From assembly GCA_965178125.1 (NCBI GenBank), contig OZ237736.1, positions 62,001 to 126,000 on the forward strand: a stretch of 64,000 bases of DNA, read 5' to 3'. The DNA comes from Bilabrum cf. latius. Its lineage: Eukaryota; Bigyra: Bicosoecida; Bigyra; Bicosoecida. This document shows positions 11,604 to 22,125 of this stretch, one piece after another. The notes under the pieces are model-generated. The model did not search any database, was not told the DNA's origin, and was given only the letters and a program-made list of their open reading frames with translations. Within the stretch, counting starts at the first letter, position 1. Each line of letters opens with the position of its first letter. Both the position numbers and the translations under genes were made by a program.

Positions 11604-14600
11604 TTATGTCCTTTCTTTGCTCCTTTTCTTGCTATTCTTCTTGCCTGACCGGCTCCAGCCCAGCTGCTGCCGCACACGCTCCCTGCCAGCCTCGTCCAGC
11701 CAAGGCGCCCACACGTCCACGATGAGCACCGTCCTCCACCCGTCCCCGCGCACCTGGGCCGCCAGCCTGTCTTTCTCCTGGCTGGGCTCCGCTCTCCTGG
11801 GCAGCCTCACTTCGTGCTCGAACGAGTCGTCGAACACGAAAGCGCTCCCCTCCTCCCACGCACGCCACCGGTCCCCCACCCGGATGGCTGGCACGCCCGG
11901 CCAGCCCTCCTTCAGCAAAAGCGCCGAGCCGTTCGTACCGCCTCCGGACCCGCTCCGCCGCGCCGAAGGGACCTACACTCCTAGGTGCAGCCTCCACCGG
12001 TGGTTGCTGGGACCAGCGTGCGTCCTTACCCTCGCACCGGGTGGCAGGGAACTGACCTCGACCGAGCCGAGCGGAAGGTCGTGCGCGAGACCCCGCCACG
12101 GACTCGGAGCCGCGGCCTTTCCTCCGCTTGGACCACCTTCCTGCGAGTCCACCGGTGGATCGAAGAGCTCCTTGATCGCCTGCCACAGCCGGGGCAGCCA
12201 CTTCTTGGGGTGCGCCTTCCGCGGCCTCCCCTCGTCCGCCACCTTCAGCCAGTCCCTTGCGGTTGCAACCACCATCTCGTGGTTCGGGACGTACTGTTCC
12301 CCATCCAGCCCCACGATGCCCGCGGCACTGGCCACCTGCGCGGTGAACATCCCCGCGAGGTTCGACTCTGCCCCCCTCCTGACCTTGCCCATGGCCACCC
12401 GCCCGTCCCTTCGGATCACCAGCTGCCTCCACGCCCCCCCCGCCGCCAGCCCCTCCTGATCCTCCCTCTGCAGCAGCCTGTAGTGGCCCCTCTCCTTGAG
12501 CGCCTGCTGCCTCGCCTGCTTGGGCCCCTCCAGCACGCCCTGGCCCAGCTCGGCCCCGTGCCTCAGCTCCTCCTTCAATGTCCGCTGCAGGGCTTCCTGC
12601 TTGCTGGGGGCACCTGGAGACCGGAACTCGGCCTCCAGGTGCGTGACAAATGCGCGCAGCCCCTTGAATCGATCGGCTGTGCCCTCCTCCATGGTCTCCA
12701 GCCAGCCGCAGTACGACGAATCGGGCGCCGTGCCCGTCTAGCAGTCCTCCCAATCGACGCTGCCGTGGTGCGCGTCGCCTTGCGCTGCACCTGATCCGAT
12801 CGCATCAGCAAGTCCTTGCGCGGCTCCGAATCCATTTGGTCGACTCCCCTCCACCCTCGGACCCACGTTGCCCCTGACCCCGATCTCCCCTGCTTGCTCG
12901 ATCGCGTCCAGCGGCCACGGGGCCCCCGGCGCCCACTGTTCCCTGGACCCTGCCTTGGGGACTCGCTCCCCCCTGGTGTCCACCAGCAGAGCAGGTCTCT
13001 ACCACACCGAGGGCCATATTCCTGCTGTGACGAGTGGTCCCACCACCGCCCCCGCCTCCCCGCACGCGTCCCCCGCCTCTCGCAGAGCCCTCCCCAGTTC
13101 GTAGGCGGAGCCGCGGGCCCCATGCCAGCCCGCATCCGAGGAAGACTCCGACAAGCGCACCAGTGCAGGCAGCAGACCACCCTCCAGCAGCTACTGTACC
13201 CCGGGTATCCGAGCGGACGCAAGGGGTGATGATCCACCCTGGCACCCAGGCACGCTCACTCTTGCTGACGTCTCGCCCCAGCCCTGTCCTAGCCCACCTG
13301 CACCGCCTGCACCGCCTGCTCCTGCTCCTGCTCCTGCCGCCCCCTCGCCAAGCGCTCTAATGTGCGCCGCGAATAGAGCTGCCGCCGCCATAGGAGCTCT
13401 GGATCTCACCTCGTTGGCGGCAGCGAGCAGCACGCTTCTGGCACCTTCCATGGCGAGCCGCTTGGTCCTTGTCCTGGCGCGCTTGCTCGATTTGTTGCCC
13501 TGTTGCTTTCCCCGGGTGCCCGCTTTATTCTTTTTGCCACCATCCCTCGATGCCTCACCATCCTTATCTCCCTCGTCTTCATCTTCATCGAAGTCCCCCT
13601 CGTCCTCATCCGCAAACCCCGCCGTCTCCAGCCCCCGCTTCCGCATCACCTGGCTCATCACCGAAGGCCCCCTACCCAGGCGGGACCGGTCCTGTCTGTC
13701 CCCCCCTCCGGCCCTCGAGGCGTCTCCACCGTGTGCGGCCTAGGACAGCAGTGACCACGCCTCCTCCAAGTGTTTCTCCTCCTCATCGACACCGCTATCG
13801 CCACCGCTTCCGTCCTCACCACTGGTGCCCACCTGCCCAGCGGTCGACAGTGACCCCAGCTCCTGCAGCGACCGAAGGCGCCTGGCTTCGAAATCGTCCA
13901 TTGAGCGACGGCCCGCCGCAACCTCCACTATCCCAGTTGCGACCGCGTCCACGATGCGGGCCGCCGTCACTTCAGCGCGCTGTTTCGATTCAGCGTCGCT
14001 GGCGAGCGTGCCGTTTGCGCCACCGCCGGGCCCGTCCCCCAGCAGCCCCGCCCGCTTCAGCGAGGCCCACTGCTGTGGCTCCCTACTCGTCACACTGGTC
14101 ACGCAGGCGGCCCAGGAGGCCCAGGCAGCCGCGCTCCGAGCCGACACCCCGAGTGCGGACAGCGCCAGCCTCAGCCGCGGCAGGGCCATGTCGCATCGGC
14201 CCGCGCGCTGCAGTGCAGTGCCCGTGATGGCCAGCACGTGCCAGTCCTGGCTGCCTCCAGTGGAGGCTCCCGCGGGCAGGCCCAGGCCCCGCGCGGATGC
14301 CCTGCCGCTCGCGATCTGCTGCCCCATCCCCATGGCAGTGAGGGGGACCTCCGGCGAGGAGGAGCCGCCGGTGGGCGATATGCTCGTCTGGTTTAGCTTG
14401 CGCGCGGCCGGCTCCGGTGCGATTCCTTGCGTGGCTCCAAGGAGCATCACGGCCGCTGATTCGTACACGAGTGGGATCGTGGGGAGGAAGGCGATCTGCT
14501 CCGGGCTGCGGGACCACGCCATGCCGCTGTCGCGGAGCGCCTCGAAGTGCTTGCGGCGCGCATCGATGGGCCATTCCTTGGGCTTCAAGCTCTTTTGCTT

Positions 14601-15077
14601 CTATTTTCGGTTCGGATTTTTGGACCGCTTGACCCGCCGTTTCCTCTTCACCTTGCGGGTCTTCGGAGTAGGCTTAGACACGGGGGCCTGGGGAGCAGAG
14701 TACCTGTCCGGGTGCCCTAATCTAGCAGCAGACAGACCAAATGCTGCGCCTGCCGCTATGTCGCAACCGTTGCATCCAGCTCGTTCCAGAAAGGATGCGG
14801 CGTTGTGCAGCAAAATGGCCTACACAAAGTTCGTCTTGTCCGCGCCGTCAACGGCAAGCAGACCTTGTTCAGCCTTTTCGTAGTCATCTAGTACAGATAT
14901 TGCTTCTTTCGGAGTCACGCTCCTGCCTGCCTTCTGCGCCGCTACCACTGTTTCGTCCGCGCGGGCATCGGCGTATTGGGCTAGGATCATCGGATCTTTC
15001 GGAGGCTCCTGCTCCTTAACGTCCGTCATCTGACCCAAAGCATGCCAGATAAATATCAAACTCAGTAGCACTTGCAT
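11604..15077 (-). CDS. Secretory protein with C-terminal aspartyl/asparaginyl beta-hydroxylase domain
   Basis: The C-terminal part (about 12050-11640) carries the 2-oxoglutarate/Fe(II) hydroxylase signature: PGARVRTHAGPSNHRWRLHL, then GV-(TAG)-VP, VGDRWRAWEEGSAFVFDDSF, EHEV and VLIVDVWAPWL. In the family these residues form the jelly-roll core that hydroxylates Asp/Asn of EGF-like domains in the ER. The His of FEHEV is an expected metal ligand. The N-terminus MQVLLSLIFIWHALG looks like a signal peptide, consistent with an ER protein. The middle is long, Ala-rich and partly acidic/Lys-rich. TAG codons at 14820, 14601, 13740, 13191, 12738 and 11973 must be Gln to connect the parts. It ends at TAA. 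About 1,157 residues, much longer than a bare domain. Element A begins about 110 bp upstream of its ATG. Confidence 0.8.
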
Positions 15078-15440
15078 GGCACACTTGGGGCGTACAGAGC
15101 TTGCGCGTTGTGCTCGAATCTATCCGTGGATTCGCCAACTCCACGTGTGCCACAGTGACGACGATGGCTTCGAGGTCGGGCTCTATATAGTAGAAATAGA
15201 GTTTACTTATATAAAAACTACACACATTTTGGCGGATAACATAAGAGGTCAATATTAACCACTTCACAACATCTTAAGCCGTAGTCCTTCATAATGTCCT
15301 TCACTTGAACATAATAATTTAATAGCTATTTATTCATATATCTACCTAATTTAATACCTTCGCGCCGTTAATGTCTATCTGTTAGACCTTTACTTTACTT
15401 AATCTGTTGAGTGAATCCCTAGCCTAAGTCTTAGGATATG

Positions 15441-15515
15441 CCCGCCCGAAATTGCGGAAATATATAGTCATTTAAGAATATATGTTCGCAATTCTGGGCG
15501 CGTAGGTGTATTGAG
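15441..15515 (+). repeat. HR-A hairpin repeat, copy 1
   Basis: Imperfect inverted repeat. The left arm CGCCCGAAATTGCGG pairs with the right arm CGCAATTCTGGGCG across an AT-rich loop. It is followed by the conserved tail CGTAGGTGTATTGAG. Confidence 0.85.
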
Positions 15516-15838
15516 TTTTATATTATGATTTGGTTTTAAGTATCAATTGACATTTACCACTTTAGAAAATAACTAAATAAATACTTAAAGAGATTGACAG
15601 AAGTATTAAAGTCTTTTTAATACTTCCAATGAAAAATTTAAATTAATAAATAAAACTAAACTAATATATCAACTTAATTTATCTCTTTTTTTATTACTTG
15701 TCAATCTATACTTAAATAATTGAATATTTAAATATAACTAGAAGGAGATATTAATCACTTTATAAAGTCTTTTATATGTCATCTCTTCAAAACTTCAAAT
15801 ATAAGGGTATCCCCTTAAAAATACATCCTTTAATCTAT

Positions 15839-15913
15839 CGCCCGAAATTGCGGTAATATTATAGCTATTCAAGATATATTTCCGCAATTCTGGGCGCGTA
15901 GGTGTATTGATTT
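15839..15913 (+). repeat. HR-A hairpin repeat, copy 2
   Basis: Arms CGCCCGAAATTGCGG and CCGCAATTCTGGGCG with a loop of the TATAGCTATT type; tail CGTAGGTGTATTGA. Confidence 0.85.
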
Positions 15914-16130
15914 TTATTTTTCATAATTCTTTAAATATGTTAAAGTCCTTTGTTTGAGTATATGATATAAAGGAATACAAAGCGGGATAACTTAAAAATG
16001 ATAAATGTTTTGACGATGACTTTAAAATGACTCAATGAACTGGTTTATGTCAAGTGTATTACTTTGAAATGATTAATCACTAGATTAAATGGAAAATATA
16101 GGATAATTAAATATGGTATAGTATAATACT

Positions 16131-16206
16131 AGCGCCCGAAATTGCGGTAATATATTAGGATATTAAGATATATTGTCGCAATTCTGGGCGCGTAGGTGTA
16201 TTGAGT
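16131..16206 (+). repeat. HR-A hairpin repeat, copy 3
   Basis: Same arms with the alternative loop ATATTAGGATATTAAGAT. Preceded by ATAGTATAATACTAG, a flank also seen beside copies 10, 13 and 16. Confidence 0.85.
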
Positions 16207-16302
16207 TTTATATTTTGTTAATTTTGACATAGTTATCTTATAGAGGTGTAATTTTGTAATAAAGATATTTCTAGTATGTGCTATATTAAATGTCCAGAAA
16301 TG

Positions 16303-16374
16303 ACGGCCCGAAATTGCGGAAATATATTAGGATATTAAGAGATATTGTCGCAATTCTGGGCGCGTAGGTGTCTT
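16303..16374 (+). repeat. HR-A hairpin repeat, copy 4
   Basis: Loop of the TTAGGATATTAAG type. The tail is truncated after CGTAGGTGT. Confidence 0.85.
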
Positions 16375-16509
16375 CAATAATTAATAATCAACTACTTCTT
16401 TAGTTTGATTAATTTTTTTGACTTACCGTTCATTTTATTGACCACTTAACGGGATATCACAAAAAGACTTAACCACTTGACGAGATATTTTAAAATAACT
16501 AATAATAAA

Positions 16510-16650
16510 TATGACCGCCCCAAATTGTATCTCCAGATATGACCGCCCCAAATTGTATCTCCAGATATGACCGCCCCAAATTGCGGAAATATATAAGTAT
16601 CAAGAAAATTATGTTTGCAATTCTGGGCGCTCACCCGTATTCAATTTTAC
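16510..16650 (+). repeat. HR-A copy 5 with tandemly repeated left arm
   Basis: A 28-bp unit beginning ATGACCGCCCCAAATTG occurs three times head to tail. Only the third continues into a complete hairpin with a divergent loop (AGTATCAAGAAAATTAT). This suggests slippage or repeated arm capture. Confidence 0.85.
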
Positions 16651-16690
16651 ATATTCACTAACTCATACCACTTATTTTAAGTCATTTTCT

Positions 16691-16733
16691 AGTTTTAAAA
16701 ACTTAAAGATTTATCTAGTATATTACTATAGTA
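16691..16733 (+). promoter_or_regulatory. Early-type promoter motif upstream of 16734
   Basis: AGTTTTAAAAACTTAAAGAT followed by an AT-rich stretch and the ATG. It resembles the GTTTAAAATGACTTAAA motif that precedes many element B genes. Confidence 0.4.
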
Positions 16734-16943
16734 ATGCCAGATATTAAAGATGTATTAAAATAGGTTCAAGACATTATGGAAGATTATCAAAGACTCAAGG
16801 AATAGGAGACCAAAAAGAAGGAAGCTATTAAAAAAGCTAAATAGAAATATTACCAAAAGAATCAAGAGAAATGGAAGGGGTACTATTAGAAGAGAAAACA
16901 GGTTAAGGATGAACCAGATACAGAAGGATTAAATAAGACTTAA
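16734..16943 (+). CDS. Small charged protein, element A
   Basis: 69-residue Lys/Gln/Glu-rich, probably helical protein starting MPDIKDVLK. It has four in-frame TAG codons, an unusually high share of its glutamines. It ends at TAA. The stretch KYYQKNQEKWKGYY recalls EYYKTNKDKWNKKY in the small zinc-finger protein of element B (43024), which also neighbours the primase gene, so the two may be related. Function unknown. Confidence 0.6.
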
Positions 16944-16975
16944 AAATATATTTTATTATTATAGTATTATTAATA

Positions 16976-17188
16976 ATGGATTTAATAGATACCAAATCAA
17001 ATAATCAAGTTATCAATAAACCAATACATCAATTACAAGACTTACCAATAGAGTTTCAAGAGACTATAAGTTATTTACTAATCGGGAAATCCCCAGCAGA
17101 AATTGAAAAATTTAAAAATACTCTAGTTGTGCGCGAAAATCCATCTCAATCCTTTAAGCCAAAATAGTGCGTCTAGAAAATGACTTAA
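16976..17188 (+). CDS. Small hypothetical protein, element A
   Basis: 70-residue protein starting MDLIDTKSNNQVINK, preceded by an AT-rich promoter-like stretch. Two TAGs near the 3' end (17165, 17174) are read as Gln before TAA. Its 3' end overlaps the presumed promoter of the primase gene. I recognise no domain. Confidence 0.5.
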
Positions 17189-17218
17189 AAAATTATCTTT
17201 AGTATAGTATATACTAGA
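17175..17218 (+). promoter_or_regulatory. Early-type promoter of the primase-helicase gene
   Basis: GAAAATGACTTAAAAAATTA followed by TATAGTATATACTAG directly before the ATG at 17219. The AAAATGACTTAAA core is the same as in element B promoters. Confidence 0.5.
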
Positions 17219-20017
17219 ATGACGACCGAACACATATCTAACCCTGTTTATTTCTCAATAGCTCACAACTCTAAACAACCACTTATTAAGTCTTGGTAGA
17301 ATTTGGAATCTACTAAACTTATCACCAGAAAGTCAAATCTTAATGTTGGATTACTAACTGGAAGACGTGCAGGTTTCTTTGTCCTTGACTTAGATTGTGA
17401 AAAAGAGAAAAATAAAACTGAATTTCAAAATGGTAAGTTTATTGCGGAATATGGTAGTGTTGATAAGTTTATTCAAGAGATGAATACTTACACTGTCAAG
17501 TCTCCCAATGGATATCATTTGTATTTTAAGTATGAAGAAGAGTTTAGTAAGAGGTCAGTAAATAGAAAAGAACATATAGATGTGATCACAAATGATAGCT
17601 TTATCATGTGTCCTCCTAGCTCTATCAACGGTAAGAAATACGAACTAATACAAAAGACATCCGTGAAAAGAATACCAACTGACGTCAAGATGTTCATACT
17701 ACAAAATATCTATTCACCACAACTTACAGCTGAAGACTACCGTTATATGATTAAACCCGAAGAATACAAACAATACTTATATCAATTAGGTAAAGAGTAT
17801 TATTCTAATTCATATAACTGGCATCTAGTTTGTAGAGCTACAAGTTATATCGCTAAATACTTAAATCCAGTAGATGGTAATAAGGTATATGATATGTTTG
17901 ATGAATGGAGCAAACAAGACGTAGAAAGCTATTAGTCGACTAAGAACAAGATAATTTTTACTCGATTATTAGAAAATTCCACTTTTCAATGTGTTGAATG
18001 GTTCTTTAATTAGTTAGATAGTGAAAAGAAACGACTTAGCCTATATTATCGATACAAGATATTCAAGAATAAAGTAGTCAAGAAAGTCAATTAGAAGATT
18101 GACCGTAGATATTTGACTGCTGACGACAAAGGTCGTTATATTAAATTCTTTAAGAAAGGTATCAACTATGCCGTTAAGTCGGGGGCTGGTTCTGGAAAGA
18201 CAACTGCTGCTAATGATTTATTTAATAGAGTAGATGACAGCTTTTTATCAGTTGTAAGTCGTATTTTATTAGGTAAGCAATAGATGCGTAGTCTTCCAAA
18301 ATCAACTAAATTCTATCAAGACCATAAATACAAATAGGGTGATAGTATTGTTATTACTCCTGAAAGTATTGTTAGTCTTAGCAATTATAACTTTAAGGAT
18401 TATATTGTCTTTTTAGATGAGTTTAATAGTATCTTAGAACACTGTTTAAGTTCTACGACTTTATATGGTAGGCGACCAATGAGTTTCATTACTCTTATTC
18501 GTGCTCTTACCACTTGTAAGTAGTTCATAGTAGCAGATGCTGACTTATCTCAAGATGCTCTATATTTCTTAGAATTATTAAAATTAGATTATCAATATAT
18601 TAGGAATGACAGAAACAGGTTCAAGGGCACCAAAACTGTATTTGTTAATGACGAACAGACTTTTAGAGATGAGTTAATGAAACACAAGAAATTTATGCTT
18701 GCTAGTGATAGTAAGACAAAAGCTGATATAATCAATGAGTTAATTAGTCTTAAAATTATAGATAACGAGAAAGATAAGAAATTAAATAAAATCTTAATAC
18801 TTACAGCAGAAAGCGAAGACAAAGACTATGATATGGATATGTTTGATATCATTATCTTCTCACCTAAAGTCATTTACGGGATAGATAGCACTATGACTAG
18901 ACCAGTCTTTGGTTATTTCAAAGGTCATACTATCACACCTCCCCAAATGGTTCAATAGCTTAACAGATGTAGAAACCCATCACATATCACTATATTTTTT
19001 GATTACTAGAAAGGACGATCTAGCACATATGAAAGTCTTTCACAAGTTAAATCTTTTATGGCTACCTCTTTAAAAGACTACGAAGAATTAGTTAAATTTG
19101 TCAGTGATACATATCCCGACTTCAACGAGGTAGAAGTAGAAGACAAAGTAGAAGAAGAAATGAGCAAAGTTAAAATCATATTCAAGAAACTATATCGTAA
19201 TTATCTTTACAAGGTAGATTGTTATAAGACAAACCCTAAATTACATATGATCAAGTAGTTAATTGATACCGGTTATGACGTGTCTTATGATTTATCTGTT
19301 AAGATCACCAGATGTAAGGATAAAGAAATCAAAGATACCATTAAAGAAAAACAACTTGAAAATTTTGATATTAATTGTCTTAATGTCAAGAAGATCAATA
19401 AATACTTAGACTTAGATGAAGGTGATATTGACAAATACAAAGAGTACTTTATTAATAAAGGTAAGTTATCTAATTTATTTAATTTCAATAAATTCTTTAG
19501 ACAAGATGATAAACACTTACTTGTGAAAGCAATTAATAAAGGCGAGTTTGATATTATCAATGCTAAGTCTAGTTCTAGAAAATTAGTCTTACTTAATAAG
19601 ATGATTGATACTTTGGGTCTTAAAAGAACTAATCTTGATTATAATATCAAAAAGAAAGTATTAGATCAAGACTTAACAGATGAATATAGGACAGTGTATG
19701 ACTGCCAAAGAAGAAGTAAAGTTGACCTATCCACTGATAAAGGTCTCTATTACGAAATACTTAAAGTATATAAATCAATGTTTGGGAAAGACATATTTAT
19801 GACTTGTAAGAAAAAGAAAATTAACTATGATGTAGAATTTAATTAGGATATTATTGATGAGATGGAATATATCTGGTCTAACAAGAAAAAGACTCGTGAA
19901 GTAGATATATTTGTTGATGATGAAGAGGTTCAATTACCCGATGAAGAGATAGAGGTTGACTTGGACCCCGCTTTATTTGTTGATGAGGATAATGATCCAC
20001 TAGAACAACAAAATTAA
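17219..20017 (+). CDS. Primase-polymerase fused to origin-binding-type superfamily 2 helicase
   Basis: Replication protein of about 932 residues. The N-terminal archaeo-eukaryotic primase fold shows GLLTGRRAGFFVLDLD (acidic catalytic pair), SPNGYHLYFKY, and IDVITNDSFIMCPPSSINGK, typical of bifunctional primase/polymerase domains. The helicase part has the Walker A loop KSGAGSGKTT near 18180 and the Walker B/DE box YIVFLDEFNSILEH, then VADAD. This pattern fits herpes-type origin-binding helicases found in many large and small DNA viruses. Many in-frame TAGs are read as Gln; the stop is TAA. The homologue in element B (40188-42965) is almost the same length and collinear, which confirms the joined frame. 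It probably drives element DNA replication. The split between helicase families is inference. Confidence 0.85.
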
Positions 20018-20079
20018 ATTATGACTTATTAATAAAAAACTTAATAAGACTTAATAATACATACCTTATATAAAATGAC

Positions 20080-20430
20080 TTAGTGGTCTCTTTTTGTCTT
20101 TTTAATTTTTTCTTCTCTCTTCTTCCTTTCACATTCACTTCTTTCAACACGATACATCAGCTCCTAGACGTGTTTCACTTGCTCTTCATATTCTAACTGT
20201 TCCAATGTACTTTCGAGTTTCTTGATAATATTGTCGAATTTAAAACTAAAGACATTCTAACGATAACCATCACCTTTGTCTTTTGGTTTCATCCATACAT
20301 ATTTATCAAAGTGATTCTCAATACTTTTACCTATACTACTGACTACATCATCGACACCTACACCTTTAACAAGACATTCATCTATAAAATTTTGAGATAG
20401 TTCAATTTTGATATCTTCTTTATCTGACAT
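20080..20430 (-). CDS. Hypothetical protein of the MSDK pair, first member
   Basis: 116 residues, starting MSDKEDIKIELSQNFIDE and ending in a Lys/Arg/Glu-rich coiled-coil-like tail; TAA stop. Two TAGs (for example 20257) are read as Gln. The first 15 or so residues match the neighbouring gene at 21373 (MSDKVDLKISFSQ), so the two are probably diverged duplicates. It has the TATATATA plus CGCCAAAA promoter directly upstream. Function unknown. Confidence 0.65.
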
Positions 20431-20460
20431 TACTATATATATAGTGGATATTTTTTGGCG
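20431..20460 (-). promoter_or_regulatory. CGCCAAAA/TATATATA promoter
   Basis: On the minus strand CGCCAAAAAATATCC, then ACTATATATATAGTA, ends at the ATG at 20430. The same module precedes the genes at 21373, 21938, 32571 and 36078. Confidence 0.6.
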
Positions 20461-20484
20461 AAAGTAATAAACTAGTCTTAAGAT

Positions 20485-20562
20485 ATGACCGCCCGAAATT
20501 GCGGTAATATTATAGCTATTTAAGATATATTTCCGCAATTCTGGGCGCGTAGGTGTATTGAA
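20485..20562 (+). repeat. HR-A hairpin repeat, copy 6
   Basis: Full hairpin with the TATAGCTATTTAAG loop, lying just upstream of the promoter of the minus-strand gene at 20430. Confidence 0.85.
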
Positions 20563-20607
20563 TTTTTAAATTTATTTGAATATAATATTTTTTACCTCTT
20601 GGTGCGT

Positions 20608-20900
20608 TGTGGTCTTGGTCTAGTGATATCGTGATTGTTTCACAAAGTCAAGGTCGTGGGTTCGATTCCCACCACTGACATCGCCGTAAGTCGTTCTGTA
20701 AGTCATTTTCATGACAAAGCACACGTCTTGCAAGTCTTTGAAGGGAGTTTGGATACTGTAGAAGTAGTCGTAAGTGGTTGTAGCAGACTTAGTCGTAAGA
20801 CTTAATAGGGATAGCGGTCCATGGTTGACATTCGCATCTCCGCTACAACAATGACTTACGAATGACTTCGCCAAGTAGTCAAACCATCGGTATAATTACT
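20608..20900 (+). mobile_element. tRNA-derived SINE-like insertion
   Basis: A locally GC-richer stretch starts with a tRNA-Glu-like head: GGTCTAGTGATATCGTG (A-box-like), TTTCAC anticodon-loop-like, and GTGGGTTCGATTCCCAC, a perfect T-arm with the pol III B box. Acceptor arms do not pair, so it is not a functional tRNA. A body of about 220 bp without coding potential follows, then a T-run near 20911. A tRNA head plus unrelated body is the layout of a SINE. No target-site duplication could be assigned by eye. Confidence 0.45.
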
Positions 20901-20983
20901 AGCTCAAAGAAATTTTTTTTTATTACATAGATATGACTTAATATTAATAACTTTAATATTAAGACTTTATTATTAAGACTTAA

Positions 20984-21373
20984 TTATGACATATGTTTTT
21001 TATATTCTTTAACACTCCTATCCATAGCATCCAGAATCATTTGTCTGTGATCTTCTTCAGTTAATGGTCTTCTTTTCCTGTTGCTATCACTTAACTTACA
21101 CTGAACGTATCCCATAATCGCGTCTTGTCTTTCATCAGTTAAGTCTTTAAGTAATTCAAAAACTTGATTTGCTTTATAGTCGGTCGTATATGAGAACTCC
21201 ATCATTCCATCTTTTGGAGTCGGTTGACCTATTTGTCTTAACACTATCTCATTTCCTTCTATCTTACTTGTGATTTTTCCACATAACATCTTACCTATTC
21301 CATCCCAATCAAGGTTTACACTTGATACAAGACTTTGAGAAAACGATATTTTTAAATCTACTTTATCTGACAT
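20984..21373 (-). CDS. Hypothetical protein of the MSDK pair, second member
   Basis: 129 residues, starting MSDKVDLKISFSQSLVSS and ending at TAA with no internal TAG. It shares its N-terminal sequence with the product at 20430. The C-terminal half is helical and charged (LTDERQDAIMGYVQCKL, RPLTEEDHRQMILDAMDRS). Preceded by the CGCCAAAA-type/TATATATA promoter. No known domain recognised. Confidence 0.7.
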   Translation of the reverse strand: MSDKVDLKISFSQSLVSSVNLDWDGIGKMLCGKITSKIEGNEIVLRQIGQPTPKDGMMEFSYTTDYKANQVFELLKDLTDERQDAIMGYVQCKLSDSNRKRRPLTEEDHRQMILDAMDRSVKEYKKHMS

Positions 21374-21404
21374 TACTATATATATAGTGGATATTTTTCG
21401 GCGT
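21374..21404 (-). promoter_or_regulatory. CGCC/TATATATA promoter
   Basis: On the minus strand CGCCGAAAAATATCC precedes ACTATATATATAGTA and the ATG at 21373. One base differs in the CGCCAAAA box. Confidence 0.6.
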
Positions 21405-21428
21405 AATATTTAAACTAGTCTTTAGATA

Positions 21429-21510
21429 TGACCGCCCGAAATTGCGGTAATATTATAGCTATTCAAGATATATTTCCGCAATTCTGGGCGCGTACCCGTA
21501 TTGAGTTTTT
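21429..21510 (+). repeat. HR-A hairpin repeat, copy 7
   Basis: Full hairpin. The tail variant CGTACCCGTATTGAG replaces CGTAGGTGTATTGAG. Confidence 0.85.
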
Positions 21511-21515
21511 AATAA

Positions 21516-21938
21516 TTAATCCATATTAGGGGGTTTCTTATACAAGATAGCAGGGTCGCATCCATTTGTTGGAAAGTCTGCTGGATACCACCCCCATACT
21601 ACTTTATAAATATCTGTGCTCGTGTCGTGTTCAACTTTATGATAAAAAATACAATCATAATGAATACCATTCTAATTACGCACCTCTTGCTCCATCTCTT
21701 CAATTATCTATCCTACCTTTAACTTTGTAAAGCCTCCTTCACTTACATATGTCTTTATATGACCTCTATTATTTACTTGTATCTAGTCTTTATCTATTAC
21801 TATTTCTTCTGGGTCTCCTTCAAATTCATCATCTAAGTAAACCTTTTGAGATTTAAGTGTTGGGTCTTCTCTATGTGGTAAGAATAAGAATGAATACTCC
21901 ATATAAAGTAAGTCTTCACACGGTGATACTGCTGCCAT
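21516..21938 (-). CDS. Hypothetical protein downstream of MCP, element A
   Basis: 140 residues, starting MAAVSPCEDLLYMEYSFL and ending at TAA. Three TAG codons are read as Gln. Tryptophan and aromatic-rich C-terminus (YKVVWGWYPADFPTNG). It has its own TATATATA promoter with the CGCCAAAA box. It lies next to the capsid cluster, so a virion or assembly role is possible but unsupported. Confidence 0.6.
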
Positions 21939-21968
21939 AACTATATATATAGTGGATATTTTTTGGCG
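21939..21968 (-). promoter_or_regulatory. CGCCAAAA/TATATATA promoter
   Basis: On the minus strand CGCCAAAAAATATCC, then ACTATATATATAGTT, then ATG at 21938. Confidence 0.6.
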
Positions 21969-21991
21969 TAATATTTAAACTAGTCTTAAGG

Positions 21992-22075
21992 TATGACCGC
22001 CCCAAATTGCGGTAATATTATAGCTATTTAAGATATATTTCTGCAATTCTGGGCGCGTACCCGTATTGAGTTTTT
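21992..22075 (+). repeat. HR-A hairpin repeat, copy 8
   Basis: Left arm of the CGCCCCAAATTGCGG variety. It lies between the MCP stop and the next gene's promoter. Confidence 0.85.
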
Positions 22076-22125
22076 AAATTTAGTCAATATTTATAACTTT
22101 TAAATATTAATTAATAATTTACGAC

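Larger units (their letters stand above)
15190..16733. other. Non-coding left-end region of element A rich in hairpin repeats
   Basis: About 1.5 kb with no convincing gene. It contains five of the 16 or more HR-A hairpin copies (15441, 15839, 16131, 16303, 16510), the densest cluster in the element. A terminal, replication-origin or regulatory role is possible. Confidence 0.6.

Noticed and set aside
13825-14883. Plus-strand open frame of about 350 codons
   Set aside because: Antisense to the beta-hydroxylase gene, whose minus-strand frame carries the conserved domain and signal peptide.
20608-20679. Functional tRNA, possibly a suppressor that reads UAG
   Set aside because: The acceptor stem does not pair, and the loop suggests UUC or UCA rather than a CUA anticodon. 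No tRNA-Gln(CUA) was found in the window.
20620-20874. 84-codon minus-strand frame
   Set aside because: It is antisense to the tRNA-like head of the SINE-like insertion. The NRTHDL-type peptide is a classic artefact of T-arm antisense translation.
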